A stretch of DNA of 56,500 bases from Croceibacterium_A sp044506885. Lineage in GTDB: Bacteria > Pseudomonadota > Alphaproteobacteria > Sphingomonadales > Sphingomonadaceae. Under the pieces are notes generated by a model. That model was given only the letters and a program-made list of their open reading frames with translations. It had not been told where the DNA came from and searched no databases. Location: positions 1-56,500 of the forward strand of contig JBIQKC010000021.1 in assembly GCA_044506885.1 (NCBI GenBank). The letters are read 5' to 3'. The translations under genes were made by a program, and so were the position numbers. Shown here in pieces: positions 8,819 through 17,469 of this stretch. The stretch's first letter is position 1; every line of letters begins with the position of its first letter.

Positions 8819-10324
8819 TTGTGTCACCCTCGACCGGGTTTTGCCGGGCTTGCCGCGCTGCTCGCCCTCCTGTTCGCGGTTCCGGCCGTGGCTCAAGCCG
8901 ACATCCCCCGTCTCGAACGCCGCGGCGAGGCGACGCAATTGGTCGTCGACGGCGCGCCGTTCCTGATCCTTGGCGGCGAGCTGGGCAATTCCGAGGTGTC
9001 GAGCCGCGCGGCGATGCGCGCGCATTGGCCGAAGCTCGCAGCGATGAACCTCAACACCGTGCTCGCGCCGGTTTACTGGGAACTGACCGAGCCGGAGGAA
9101 GGCCGTTTCGATTTCGCCGGCGTGGACTGGCTGATCGAGGACGCCCGTGCGCATGACCTGCGGCTGGTGCTGCTGTGGTTCGGCACGTGGAAGAACTCGA
9201 TGTCGAGCTACGCCCCCGCGTGGGTCAAGCGCGACCCCGCGCGCTTTCCGCGCACGACCGGCGCGGACGGCAAACCGCAGGAAATCATCTCCGCCCATTC
9301 CGACGAAGCGCGCGAGGCGGATGCCCGCGCCTTCGCCGCGCTGATGCGCCATTTGCGCGCGGTGGATGGGGAGCGGCGCACCGTCATCATGGTTCAGGTC
9401 GAGAACGAAGTCGGCTTCCTGCCCTTCGCCAGGGAGGGAGGCAACGGGTCCGATCTCGCCGCCGACGAGCGGGCCGCGGCGCTGGCTTATGCGCGCTATG
9501 TCGAAAGGGTCGCGGCGGCGGGGAAGGCCGAATATCCGCTGCCGATGTTCGTCAACGGCGCACAGGGGCGGCCGGGCGTCGCGCCGGGCGATTACCCCAG
9601 CGGCGGCCCGCTGGCGCATCTGGCGCGGGAATGGCGCGAAGGCGCGCCGTCGATCGACTTCATCGCGCCCGACATCTACTTCCCCAGCTTTGCCGGCATC
9701 GTCGACGGATACGTCGCGGCGGGGGCGGAGCCGCTGTTCGTTCCCGAAGCGAACCGTCCGTCCGATGCCGCGCTGGCCGCCAACGCGCTGCGCAGCATCG
9801 GGCTGCGCAATGCCATCGGGTTCAGTCCGTTCGCGATCGAAGGCGCGAGCGAGAAGGAGGCGGCGCACATTGCCGGGCTTTACGCGATGCTGGACAGCAT
9901 CGCCCCGCTGGTCACGGCCGCGCAGGCCGAAGGGCGCATCGCCGGGTTCGGCAATCCGGTCGGCTTCGACGGCGAGGCGGACCTTGCGCCGATGACGGCC
10001 GAGATGGGCGGTGCGGCGTTCACGGTGACCACCATCGACCCGTGGACCGCGCGCGACGCGCAGGATCCGGCGAGCCACGGCGGGCTGCTGATCCGGCTCG
10101 GCGGAGAGGACTACCTGCTCGCCGGAACCGGCGTCACGCTGACCGTCGAACCGGCCGACGGGCAGGGCCGCATCGGCTTCGATAGGGTCGAGGAAGGCCG
10201 CTACGAAGGCGGTCAATGGATCCCCGGCCGCCGCCTCAACGGCGACCAGACCCATCAGGGCCGCCACGTGCGCCTGCCGCCGGGCGAGTTCGGCGTGCAG
10301 CGGTTCCGGTTGTATCGCTACTAA
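8819..10324 (+). CDS. Secreted GH35-type glycosidase (beta-galactosidase-like, DUF5597 type)
   Basis: A glycoside hydrolase of the GH35/GH42-like TIM-barrel group, acting on a beta-galactoside or related plant glycan in the periplasm or outside. From TTG 8819 it has about 501 residues beginning with a clear Sec signal (hydrophobic GLAALLALLFAVPAVAQA). Family features follow: LGGELGNSEVSS, the barrel strand NTVLAPVYWELTEPEEGRFD, the likely acid/base Glu in VQVENEVGF, and the likely nucleophile Glu in FVPEANRP. A beta-rich C-terminal domain ends the protein. The start is uncertain: TTG 8819 has AGGA 8 bp upstream, while GTG 8771 and ATG 8618 are in frame. Exact substrate is not readable. Confidence 0.8.
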   Translation: MCHPRPGFAGLAALLALLFAVPAVAQADIPRLERRGEATQLVVDGAPFLILGGELGNSEVSSRAAMRAHWPKLAAMNLNTVLAPVYWELTEPEEGRFDFAGVDWLIEDARAHDLRLVLLWFGTWKNSMSSYAPAWVKRDPARFPRTTGADGKPQEIISAHSDEAREADARAFAALMRHLRAVDGERRTVIMVQVENEVGFLPFAREGGNGSDLAADERAAALAYARYVERVAAAGKAEYPLPMFVNGAQGRPGVAPGDYPSGGPLAHLAREWREGAPSIDFIAPDIYFPSFAGIVDGYVAAGAEPLFVPEANRPSDAALAANALRSIGLRNAIGFSPFAIEGASEKEAAHIAGLYAMLDSIAPLVTAAQAEGRIAGFGNPVGFDGEADLAPMTAEMGGAAFTVTTIDPWTARDAQDPASHGGLLIRLGGEDYLLAGTGVTLTVEPADGQGRIGFDRVEEGRYEGGQWIPGRRLNGDQTHQGRHVRLPPGEFGVQRFRLYRY

Positions 10325-10346
10325 ATCCTCCTCCGCCGGGGGAGGA

Positions 10347-11747
10347 TCAGGCCAGCGCCGCGTCCTCGGGCTTGCCGTCGCCCATCAGGCGCTTCGCCAG
10401 CAGCACCTTGAACAGCGAGAAGGCTGCAAAGCCGACTGCCGCGGTGGCGACGTGGAACAGCCAGAAGCTGGCCGTGTCCCAGGTCGAATACCATCCGCCG
10501 ACGCGGCCGACGATCAGGTTCGCGGCGAAGAAGGCGAGGTAGTAGATGCCGATGATCGTGGCGTTGATCTGCCTTGGCGCGAGGCGCGTGAACAGCGCCA
10601 GGCTGACCGGCAGCAGGTGACTGAAACCGATGGAGTTCAGCAGGTGGAACATGACCGGCCAGAACAGCCCGATCTTGCCTTCGCCCTGGGTCATGGCCGC
10701 GATCACCAGGCACAGGCCGCCGAGGATGTTGAACAGGCTGCCGATGATCATCTTGCCCAGCTCGTCCGGCTCCCACCCGGTGCGCGCGCCGTACCACTTC
10801 CAGAACCACGCCACTGCGACCAGCATCGAGAAGGCGAGCGTGGCGTCGATCGTGATCATCCAGCTCGTCGGCAGCGTCGTGCCGAAGAAGGTGAGCTGGA
10901 ACTGCTCGTCGGCCCAGACGAGGTAGGCGTTGAAGATCTGCTGGTTGGTCAGCAGCGCCACCGCCATCACCGGCACCAGCAGCAGCACGGCGGCGATGCG
11001 GCTCCAGTCGTTGCGGCTCAGCGGCTCGCGCGGCGGGGCGGCGGCGCCGCGCTTCGGCCGGTTGTCCTCCGGCAGCCACGGGCGGGCCATCAGATAGACG
11101 CCGAGCCCGGCGACCATCACCACCCCGGCGCTGCCGAAGCCCCAGTGCCAGCCGACCTTCTCGCCCAGCGTGCCGGCCACCAGCGGCGCGGCGATCACGC
11201 TGACGTTGATGGCGATGTAGAAGATCTGGAACGCCATCGCCCGGCGCAGGTCGCCTTCCTTGTACAGTTCGCCCACCTGGCTGGCGATGTTGCCCTTAAA
11301 CAGTCCCACGCCAACGATCAGCGCGATCAGCGCGAACAGGAAACTGCCCTCGAAGGCCATCAGGAAGTGCCCCAGCGCCATGATCGCGCCGCCGGCGATC
11401 AGCGCGGCGCGGCGGCCGAGCCAGCGGTCGGCGGCGATCCCGCCGAGGATCGGCGTCAGGTAGACGAGCGCGGTGTAATCGCCGAAGATCGCCGAGGCGA
11501 GCGGCTGGCCTTCCAGCCCGCCATAGCGCCACTGTTGCAGCCAGCCGAGCCCCGCCACCGCGTCGAACCGTTCGGGCAACAGGTAGTTGACCATGTACAG
11601 CACGAGCAGCGTCTGCATCGAATAGTACGAGAACCGCTCGCACCCTTCGACCACCGACAGATAGCCGAGGCCCTTCGGATGGCCGAGGAAGGCGCGGTCG
11701 GACCGGCTCTCGAAATCGAGCGAGGGCGTGGCTTCGGCGCTGGTCAT
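10347..11747 (-). CDS. POT/PTR family peptide:proton symporter
   Basis: An inner-membrane proton-driven oligopeptide transporter of the major facilitator superfamily, 466 residues with about 12-14 hydrophobic segments. The family signature ExxERFxYY appears as EGCERFSYYSM near residue 34. The second signature region is visible as FYIAINVSVIAAPLVAGTLGE, and GGIAADRWLGRR matches the loop 2-3 motif. It lies 48 bp downstream of aroB on the same strand and could be read through from it, but no functional link is apparent. It converges with the glycosidase gene. Confidence 0.9.
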   Translation of the reverse strand: MTSAEATPSLDFESRSDRAFLGHPKGLGYLSVVEGCERFSYYSMQTLLVLYMVNYLLPERFDAVAGLGWLQQWRYGGLEGQPLASAIFGDYTALVYLTPILGGIAADRWLGRRAALIAGGAIMALGHFLMAFEGSFLFALIALIVGVGLFKGNIASQVGELYKEGDLRRAMAFQIFYIAINVSVIAAPLVAGTLGEKVGWHWGFGSAGVVMVAGLGVYLMARPWLPEDNRPKRGAAAPPREPLSRNDWSRIAAVLLLVPVMAVALLTNQQIFNAYLVWADEQFQLTFFGTTLPTSWMITIDATLAFSMLVAVAWFWKWYGARTGWEPDELGKMIIGSLFNILGGLCLVIAAMTQGEGKIGLFWPVMFHLLNSIGFSHLLPVSLALFTRLAPRQINATIIGIYYLAFFAANLIVGRVGGWYSTWDTASFWLFHVATAAVGFAAFSLFKVLLAKRLMGDGKPEDAALA

Positions 11748-11795
11748 CGGCTCCCCCTGGCCCGTTGCGGCGCTTCCAACTGGGTGGAACAGGGT

Positions 11796-12905
11796 CTAAT
11801 GCGCCTGCAACTGCGCGTCGAGAAAATCCGCGACATCGGCCAGCGCCACCTCGCGGTCGAGGAATGCCTCGCCGATGCCGCGCAGCAGCACGAAAGGCAG
11901 CGCTCCGGCGTCCATCTTCTTGTCGTGCAGCATGTGCCCGGCCAGCGCCTCGCCGGCGCAGTTGAGCCCCAGCGTGGAAATCTCCGTGGCGAGCCCCGCC
12001 GCGGCGATGGCCCGCGTCACCCGCTCCGCATCGGCGGACGAGATATGGCCGCGCCGCGCCGAATAGCGCGCCGCCAGCGCCATCCCCAGCGCCACCGCCT
12101 CGCCGTGCAGCAGACGGTCGGAAAAGCCGGTCTGCGCTTCGAGCGCATGGCCGAACGTGTGCCCGAGATTGAGCAGCGCGCGCGCGCCGGTCGTCTCTCG
12201 CTCGTCTTCGGCGACGATGCGGGCCTTGGCGGCCACGCTTTGCGCGACCGCATGGCTCTGCGCCTCGCGGTTGCCGGATACCACTTCGCCCCCGTTCGCC
12301 TCGCACCATGCGAACAGGTCGCGGTCGCCGAGGATGCCGTACTTGACCACTTCGGCATAGCCCGCGCGCAGCTCGCGCGGCGGCAGCGTCGCCAGCGTGT
12401 CGAGATCGGCCAGCACCAGGCTTGGCTGGTGGAACGCGCCGATCAGGTTCTTGCCCGCTGCGACATTGATCGCCGTCTTGCCGCCGACGCTCGAATCGAC
12501 TTGCGCCAGCAACGTGGTCGGCAACTGCACGAAGCCACAGCCGCGCTTGAGGATCGCGGCGGCAAAGCCGGTCAGATCGCCGATCACTCCGCCGCCGAGC
12601 GCCAGCACGTGATCGCCGCGTTCGACTTCCTCGGCCAGCAGCCAGTCGGTCAGCAGTTCGAGCACGGCCCAGCTCTTGGCGCTCTCTCCCGGCGCCAGGA
12701 TCAGCCAGCGCGGCTCGAACCCGGCCGCCTGCAACGAACCGTCGACCGCGGCGCGCCAGTGCCCGGCGACATTGGCGTCGGTCACGATCGGCACCCGTCG
12801 CTTGCGCAGCAGCGGACCGCACTGGCGCGCGACATCGGCCAGCAGTCCGCCGCCGACCCGCACTTCGTAGGAACGGCCGGCAAGTTCGACGGGGATCACA
12901 ACCAT
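11796..12905 (-). CDS. aroB: 3-dehydroquinate synthase
   Basis: Converts DAHP to 3-dehydroquinate, step two of the shikimate pathway, using NAD+ and a divalent metal. The 369-residue protein shows ALGGGVIGDLTGFAAAILKRG (NAD and substrate site), PTTLLAQVDSSVGGKTAIN, KNLIGAFHQP, and the metal ligands in ELRAGYAEVVKYG and NLGHTFGHALE. The gene starts inside the end of aroK (10-bp overlap), the standard alphaproteobacterial aroK-aroB arrangement, so translation is probably coupled. The frame runs open upstream to 13112 but that part is antisense-free aroK sequence in another frame. Confidence 0.97.
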   Translation of the reverse strand: MVVIPVELAGRSYEVRVGGGLLADVARQCGPLLRKRRVPIVTDANVAGHWRAAVDGSLQAAGFEPRWLILAPGESAKSWAVLELLTDWLLAEEVERGDHVLALGGGVIGDLTGFAAAILKRGCGFVQLPTTLLAQVDSSVGGKTAINVAAGKNLIGAFHQPSLVLADLDTLATLPPRELRAGYAEVVKYGILGDRDLFAWCEANGGEVVSGNREAQSHAVAQSVAAKARIVAEDERETTGARALLNLGHTFGHALEAQTGFSDRLLHGEAVALGMALAARYSARRGHISSADAERVTRAIAAAGLATEISTLGLNCAGEALAGHMLHDKKMDAGALPFVLLRGIGEAFLDREVALADVADFLDAQLQAH

Positions 12906-13465
12906 GAATCGAGTTCCATCAGGATGCGGTTGACGGTTTCGCCGTGCGGTCCGGCGCGGCTTTCGACCTTGATCGGCGCTTCGGCATATGCCGGCGCCCG
13001 CTCCGCCTTCAACCGGGCGAGGATTTCCGCCGGGTCGCCGCCGCGGAGCAGCGGCCGCGTGTCGCGGCGGGCCACGCGGTCGACCAGCGTTTCGACATCG
13101 GCGTCGAGCCACACCGTCACGCCCTTTTCCAGGATCAGCGCGCGCGTCTCCGGCTGCGCGAAAGCGCCGCCGCCGGTGGCCAGCACGATCGGCGCGCCCT
13201 CCAGCAGGCGGGCGATCACGCGCCGCTCGCCGTCGCGGAAATAGTCCTCGCCGAACGCATCGAAGATCTCGGACACGCTCATGCGCGCAGCCTCCTCGAT
13301 CTCGTCGTCGGCATCGGCGAAGGGCAGGCCCAGCAATTGCGCCAGCTTGCGGCCGACGGTGGACTTGCCCACGCCCATCATGCCCACCAGCACCACCGGG
13401 CGGTCGAGACGCGCGGCGAGGCGGTTTATGTCCGTCTGGCTGAGGCTGGCGGGTTCGATGGTCAT
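12896..13465 (-). CDS. aroK: Shikimate kinase
   Basis: Phosphorylates shikimate at O3 with ATP, step five of the shikimate pathway. It has 189 residues. Walker A is GMMGVGKST near 28-36; ADADDEIE supplies the Mg2+/shikimate Asp, and YFRDGERRVI and ATGGGAF are the further substrate-binding segments. The lid region is RDTRPLLRGGDP. The chosen start, ATG 13465, gives a normal family N-terminus. First gene of the aroK-aroB pair; a divergent gene starts 100 bp away, so a bidirectional promoter region lies at 13466-13565. Confidence 0.95.
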   Translation of the reverse strand: MTIEPASLSQTDINRLAARLDRPVVLVGMMGVGKSTVGRKLAQLLGLPFADADDEIEEAARMSVSEIFDAFGEDYFRDGERRVIARLLEGAPIVLATGGGAFAQPETRALILEKGVTVWLDADVETLVDRVARRDTRPLLRGGDPAEILARLKAERAPAYAEAPIKVESRAGPHGETVNRILMELDSWL

Positions 13466-13565
13466 TGCCGCAAGCGCTATAGATGCGCTAACCGGCCTTG
13501 CAAGTTCGGGGGTGGGCAAGCCTGGGGGCGGGCAAGTTCGCGTGGAAGGCTGGCGATTGGTGGCG

Positions 13566-13700
13566 ATGCGTCTGGGAAAGATACGGCTGGGTTTGCTGGT
13601 GCTGCTGGTCCTGTTCCTCGTCATCGCCTGGTACGACGGCGGACGAGAGCCGCAGCGGCTGATCGAACAGCCGGTCGAGCTTGAAGGGGAACCTGGGTGA
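13566..13700 (+). CDS. Small single-pass membrane protein, unknown function
   Basis: A 44-residue protein: a short basic start (MRLGKIRLG), one strong hydrophobic segment (LLVLLVLFLVIAW), then a polar, acidic tail outside the predicted membrane. Its TGA overlaps the GTG start of the next gene (GTGA, 4 bp), which supports it as a translated, coupled first gene of the operon leading to xerD and accA. It is too short for most automatic gene callers. I recognise no family. Confidence 0.6.
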   Translation: MRLGKIRLGLLVLLVLFLVIAWYDGGREPQRLIEQPVELEGEPG

Positions 13701-15517
13701 AGCGCCGTTTGCTCCTCGTCGGCGGCGGGCTGGCGCTCTGTTCGAGCCTTGCGTTGGCCGCGCCGGAATCGCTGCTGCCGCCGCTGTTCGACGATCCCGC
13801 TCCGGCACCTGCGCCTGCGCCTCCGCCGGCCCCCACAGGGGCCCCGGCTCCATCCGATCCGGGCGCTTCGGTCATCCAGCCGGTCCCTGGCCTGGGGCCG
13901 GTTCCGCCGATCGAGATTCCGCGGATCACACTGCCCGAGGGCTTCCCGTCGCTCGAAGAGCTCGAGCGGATGGACGAGGACGAGTTCAACGAACTGTTCG
14001 GCCTCACGCCCAAGTTCGACATTCCGCCCGGCGCGCGGCGCGCGGTCCGCCAGGTGGGAGTCGTCGGCCCGGCCGAAGGCGGTTTCGCGATCGGCTCGCT
14101 CGACGATCAGCCCCCCGCGCTGGTCGAGGCCGCGATCGCCGCCACGCGCGGGCCGATAGTATCGCGCTGGGGCCATATCCTGCTCCGGCGCGCGCTCGCC
14201 AGCCGGCTCGATGCGCCGCGCGGGATGGATCCGGTGGCGTTCGCGGCAATGCGCGCCGCGCTGCTCAACCGGATGGGCGAGGCGGGGGCGGCGCGCGCGC
14301 TGGTGCAGGACGTCGATTCGGCCAACTACGACAGCGCGTTGGCCGGGGCGGCGCTCGACGCCTACCTCGCCAGCGGCGACGTCCTCGGCATCTGCCCGGT
14401 CGCGCAGCTCAGGGGCACGCTGCGCGACGATCCGGAATGGGAGATGAGCAAGGCGATCTGCGACGCCTATTCGGGCAGCCCGCGCGAGGCCGAGCGCGAA
14501 TTGCAGCGCATGCTCTACTATGGCCAGGCGCCGCGTGTCGACGCCTTGCTGGCGCAGCGCTTCGCCGGGGCGGCGGCGGAAGGACGCCGCGAAGTCAACG
14601 TCGAATGGAACGGCGTCGAGGAACTGACGCCGTGGCGCTTCGGCCTGGCGCGGGCGCTGGGGATGGAATTGCCGGGGAACCTGCGCGGCGACGCGGGCCT
14701 GCTGTACGACATCGGCGATGTGCTGATCCCCGCCGTTCCGCTCGGCGAACGCGTCGCGGCGGCCGATCGCGCCGGCGCGATCGGCGTGATCTCGGCGGCC
14801 GCGATGGTCGATCTCTATTCGCAGCTATGGAGCGACCGGACCGTCACCGGGCCGGGGCGCGAACGGGCCGAGGCCCTGCGCAACGCCTATGTCGCGGCCG
14901 GCCCGCTCGCCCGGCTGGAGGCGATGCGCGACCTGTGGGGGACGGGCGGCGACTACGGGCCGATGGTGCTGACCGCCTATGCGGCGGCGCGCCTTCCGGT
15001 GGACCAGGACCTGATCGACGATGCGCCGCGCATCGTCGCCTCGATGCTCACCGCCGGCCTCGACCGCAACGCGATGCGCTGGGGCGCGGCGGTGCGTGAA
15101 GGGGGGCAGGCGTGGGCCTTGCTGGCGCTGGCTCAGCCGAACCGGCAATCGCAGGTAAGCCGCGGCGCGGTCGAGGCGTTCATCGGCGAGGATGAGAGCG
15201 CCGCGCAGCGCAAGTCGCGCTTTCTCGTCGCCGGGCTGGCGGGCCTCGGCCGGCTGGATTCGGGCGCGGCGAATGCGCTTGCCGGCGGGCTGGGCGTGAA
15301 CCTCGGCCGCGAAAGCGCGTGGAGCCGCAAGATCGACCGCGCCGGCGAACTCGGCAATCCGACGCTGGTCGCGCTTCTCGCCGGGCTCGGAATGCAGGGC
15401 GACGGGTGGGACAAGATGACCGCGCGGCACCTGTTCCACATCGTCCGCGCACTCGATCGCGCCGGCCTCAACGCCGAAGCGCGGATGATCGCCGCCGAAG
15501 CCGTGGCGAGGGGGTAG
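13697..15517 (+). CDS. Large secreted or periplasmic protein, unknown function
   Basis: A 606-residue exported protein. It has a Sec signal (MKRRLLLVGGGLALCSSLALA), then a Pro/Ala-rich low-complexity linker at about 35-75, an acidic stretch (ELERMDEDEFNELFG), and a long Ala/Leu-rich, mostly helical body that looks like a helical-repeat (TPR-like) array without clear unit boundaries. It starts with GTG overlapping the small membrane protein gene by 4 bp and ends 4 bp before a possible ATC start of xerD. Similar large proteins next to xerD are, from memory, common in sphingomonads, but I can name no function. Confidence 0.75.
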   Translation: MKRRLLLVGGGLALCSSLALAAPESLLPPLFDDPAPAPAPAPPPAPTGAPAPSDPGASVIQPVPGLGPVPPIEIPRITLPEGFPSLEELERMDEDEFNELFGLTPKFDIPPGARRAVRQVGVVGPAEGGFAIGSLDDQPPALVEAAIAATRGPIVSRWGHILLRRALASRLDAPRGMDPVAFAAMRAALLNRMGEAGAARALVQDVDSANYDSALAGAALDAYLASGDVLGICPVAQLRGTLRDDPEWEMSKAICDAYSGSPREAERELQRMLYYGQAPRVDALLAQRFAGAAAEGRREVNVEWNGVEELTPWRFGLARALGMELPGNLRGDAGLLYDIGDVLIPAVPLGERVAAADRAGAIGVISAAAMVDLYSQLWSDRTVTGPGRERAEALRNAYVAAGPLARLEAMRDLWGTGGDYGPMVLTAYAAARLPVDQDLIDDAPRIVASMLTAGLDRNAMRWGAAVREGGQAWALLALAQPNRQSQVSRGAVEAFIGEDESAAQRKSRFLVAGLAGLGRLDSGAANALAGGLGVNLGRESAWSRKIDRAGELGNPTLVALLAGLGMQGDGWDKMTARHLFHIVRALDRAGLNAEARMIAAEAVARG

Positions 15518-15551
15518 AACCATCGCCGGGGCCGTCGAGGCCTTTCTCGCC

Positions 15552-16400
15552 ATGCTCGCCGCCGAGCGCGGCGCGGCGGCCAATACGCTGGCGGCGTATC
15601 GGCGCGATCTCGAAGGCGCGCAGGAACGGATAGGCGACCTGACGGCGGCGGATCGGGAAGCGCTGGCGAAACTGGGCGGGGCATGGGCCTCGCTCGCGCC
15701 GGCCACCGTCGCGCGCAAGGCGTCCGCCCTGCGCCAGTTCTACGGCTTCCTGATCGATGAAGGTTTGCGCAAAGACGATCCATCGGCCGCCCTGCCGCGT
15801 CCCGCCGCGCGCCGTCCTCTGCCAAAAATCCTTTCGCACTCCGAGATCGAGCAACTGTTCCGCCGCGCCGAGGACGAGGCGCAAACCGATGCTCCCGCCG
15901 CCGTACGGATGCTGGCGTTGATGGAACTGCTCTATGGCTCGGGCCTGCGCGCGACGGAGCTGGTCGCGCTTCCGCTCGCCGCCGTGCCGCGCGACGCCCC
16001 GTTGCTGACGGTGACAGGGAAGGGCTCGCAACAGCGCATGGCGCCGATCTCCGGCCGCGCGCGCGCCGCGCTCTCGCGCTGGCTGGCGGTGCGCCCCGAC
16101 GCGCCGCGTTACGTCTTTCCCTCGCGCGGCGGGCACCTGACCCGCGTGCGCCTGTTCCAGCTCGTCAGGGAGCTTGCCGCGCGCACCGGCATCGCGCCCG
16201 AAAAGGTCAGCCCGCACGTGCTGCGCCACGCTTTCGCCACCCATCTGCTGGAGGGCGGGGCGGATTTGCGCGTGCTCCAGACGCTGCTCGGGCACGCCGA
16301 TATAGCGACGACGCAGATCTACACCCATGTCGATTCCCGCCGCCTGGTGGCGCTGGTCAACGAACGGCATCCCCTTGCGGGCGGCGGCCGGGGCGGTTAG
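15552..16400 (+). CDS. xerD: Site-specific tyrosine recombinase XerD
   Basis: Acts with XerC at dif to resolve chromosome dimers at division. From ATG 15552 the protein has 282 residues with the full catalytic set: Arg133 (YGSGLRATEL), Lys157 (GKGSQQR), His222 and Arg225 (PHVLRHAFATHLL), His248 (LLGHAD) and Tyr257 (TQIYTHV). The N-terminal core-binding domain has the family pattern NTLAAYRRDL. The alignment seems to need about ten more residues before this ATG. Codons back to 15522 (IAGAVEAFLA) look coding, with no ATG/GTG/TTG between the frame's previous stop at 15486 and 15552. A start at ATC 15522, which has AGGGGG upstream, is therefore possible. Confidence 0.92.
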   Translation: MLAAERGAAANTLAAYRRDLEGAQERIGDLTAADREALAKLGGAWASLAPATVARKASALRQFYGFLIDEGLRKDDPSAALPRPAARRPLPKILSHSEIEQLFRRAEDEAQTDAPAAVRMLALMELLYGSGLRATELVALPLAAVPRDAPLLTVTGKGSQQRMAPISGRARAALSRWLAVRPDAPRYVFPSRGGHLTRVRLFQLVRELAARTGIAPEKVSPHVLRHAFATHLLEGGADLRVLQTLLGHADIATTQIYTHVDSRRLVALVNERHPLAGGGRGG

Positions 16401-16409
16401 CGCGCGGCA

Positions 16410-17390
16410 ATGACATCCTATCTCGAATTCGAGAAACCCGTTGCCGAAATCGACGCGCGCATCGCCGAACTGCGCGCCGCCTCTGGCGACGATGTCGACA
16501 TTTCCGGAGAGCTGGGCAAGCTCGAACGCAAGAGCGCGGATCTGCTCGCCAGCACATACGCCTCGCTCACACCGTGGCAGAAGACGCAGGTCGCGCGCCA
16601 TCCGGCGCGGCCGCACTTTCGCGACTATGTCGACATGCTGTTCGAGGATTTCGTGCCCCTGGGCGGAGACCGGCTGTTCGGCGACGATCAGGCGATCATG
16701 GGCGGGCTGGCGACGCTCGGCGGGCGCAAGGTCATGCTGATCGGGCACGAGAAGGGCAACGACACCCAGAGCCGCATCCGCCACAACTTCGGCATGGGCA
16801 AGCCCGAAGGCTATCGCAAGGCGATCCGCCTGATGGACATGGCCGGGCGGTTCGGCCTGCCGGTGGTGACGCTGGTCGATACCTCGGGGGCCTATCCGGG
16901 GGTCGAGGCGGAAGAGCGCGGGCAGGCCGAAGCCATCGCCCGCTCCACCGAAGCTTGCCTGGCGCTGCCGGTGCCGATGGTGGCGGCGATTGTCGGCGAA
17001 GGGGGATCGGGCGGCGCGGTCGCACTCGCCAGCGCCGAACGGGTGCTGATGATGGAGCATGCGGTCTATTCGGTGATCTCGCCCGAAGGCTGCGCCGGCA
17101 TCCTCTGGCGCACGGCGGAAAAGGCCCCGCAGGCGGCCGAAGCGATGAAGATCACGGCGCAGGACCTGGCCGAACTCGGCGTGATCGACCGGATCGTGCC
17201 CGAGCCGATGGGCGGCGCGCATCGCGACCCGAAGGCCGCGGCCGAAGCGCTCGGCGCGGCGATCGGAGACGAACTCGATGGATTGTCGGGCAAGAGCGCG
17301 AAGCAGTTGCGGCGGCTGCGCGAGGACCGGTTCCTGACGATCGGCGACAGGCGCTCCGGCCGCGCCGGCAAGCGCCGCGCGGGAACATAG
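16410..17390 (+). CDS. accA: Acetyl-CoA carboxylase carboxyltransferase subunit alpha
   Basis: Half of the carboxyltransferase that makes malonyl-CoA for fatty-acid synthesis, partner of AccD. At 326 residues the length is normal. Visible landmarks are the N-terminal helix YLEFEKPVAEIDARIAEL, HPARPHFRDYVDMLFEDF, GDDQAIMGGLA, KGNDTQSRIRHNFGM, TLVDTSGAYPGVEAEERGQ and VGEGGSGGAVALA. The ORF follows xerD by only 9 bp and is surely co-transcribed. The C-terminus is basic. accD, accB and accC are not in the window. Confidence 0.96.
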   Translation: MTSYLEFEKPVAEIDARIAELRAASGDDVDISGELGKLERKSADLLASTYASLTPWQKTQVARHPARPHFRDYVDMLFEDFVPLGGDRLFGDDQAIMGGLATLGGRKVMLIGHEKGNDTQSRIRHNFGMGKPEGYRKAIRLMDMAGRFGLPVVTLVDTSGAYPGVEAEERGQAEAIARSTEACLALPVPMVAAIVGEGGSGGAVALASAERVLMMEHAVYSVISPEGCAGILWRTAEKAPQAAEAMKITAQDLAELGVIDRIVPEPMGGAHRDPKAAAEALGAAIGDELDGLSGKSAKQLRRLREDRFLTIGDRRSGRAGKRRAGT

Positions 17391-17469
17391 CGCCGCGCGC
17401 AAGGTTCCCGTCTTCGAACCACGCGGAGGGCCGCGCGCGGCTGCGCGGCAAGAGATGAGGAGCAGAACG

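Noticed and set aside
10325..10347. ATCCTCC/GGAGGAT hairpin between glycosidase and transporter genes
   Set aside because: It overlaps the transporter stop, has a mismatch and no U-tract; not convincing as terminator.
10452..13244. 930-codon plus-strand open frame
   Set aside because: Antisense to the POT transporter, aroB and aroK; low-complexity Arg/Gln/Ala content without motifs.
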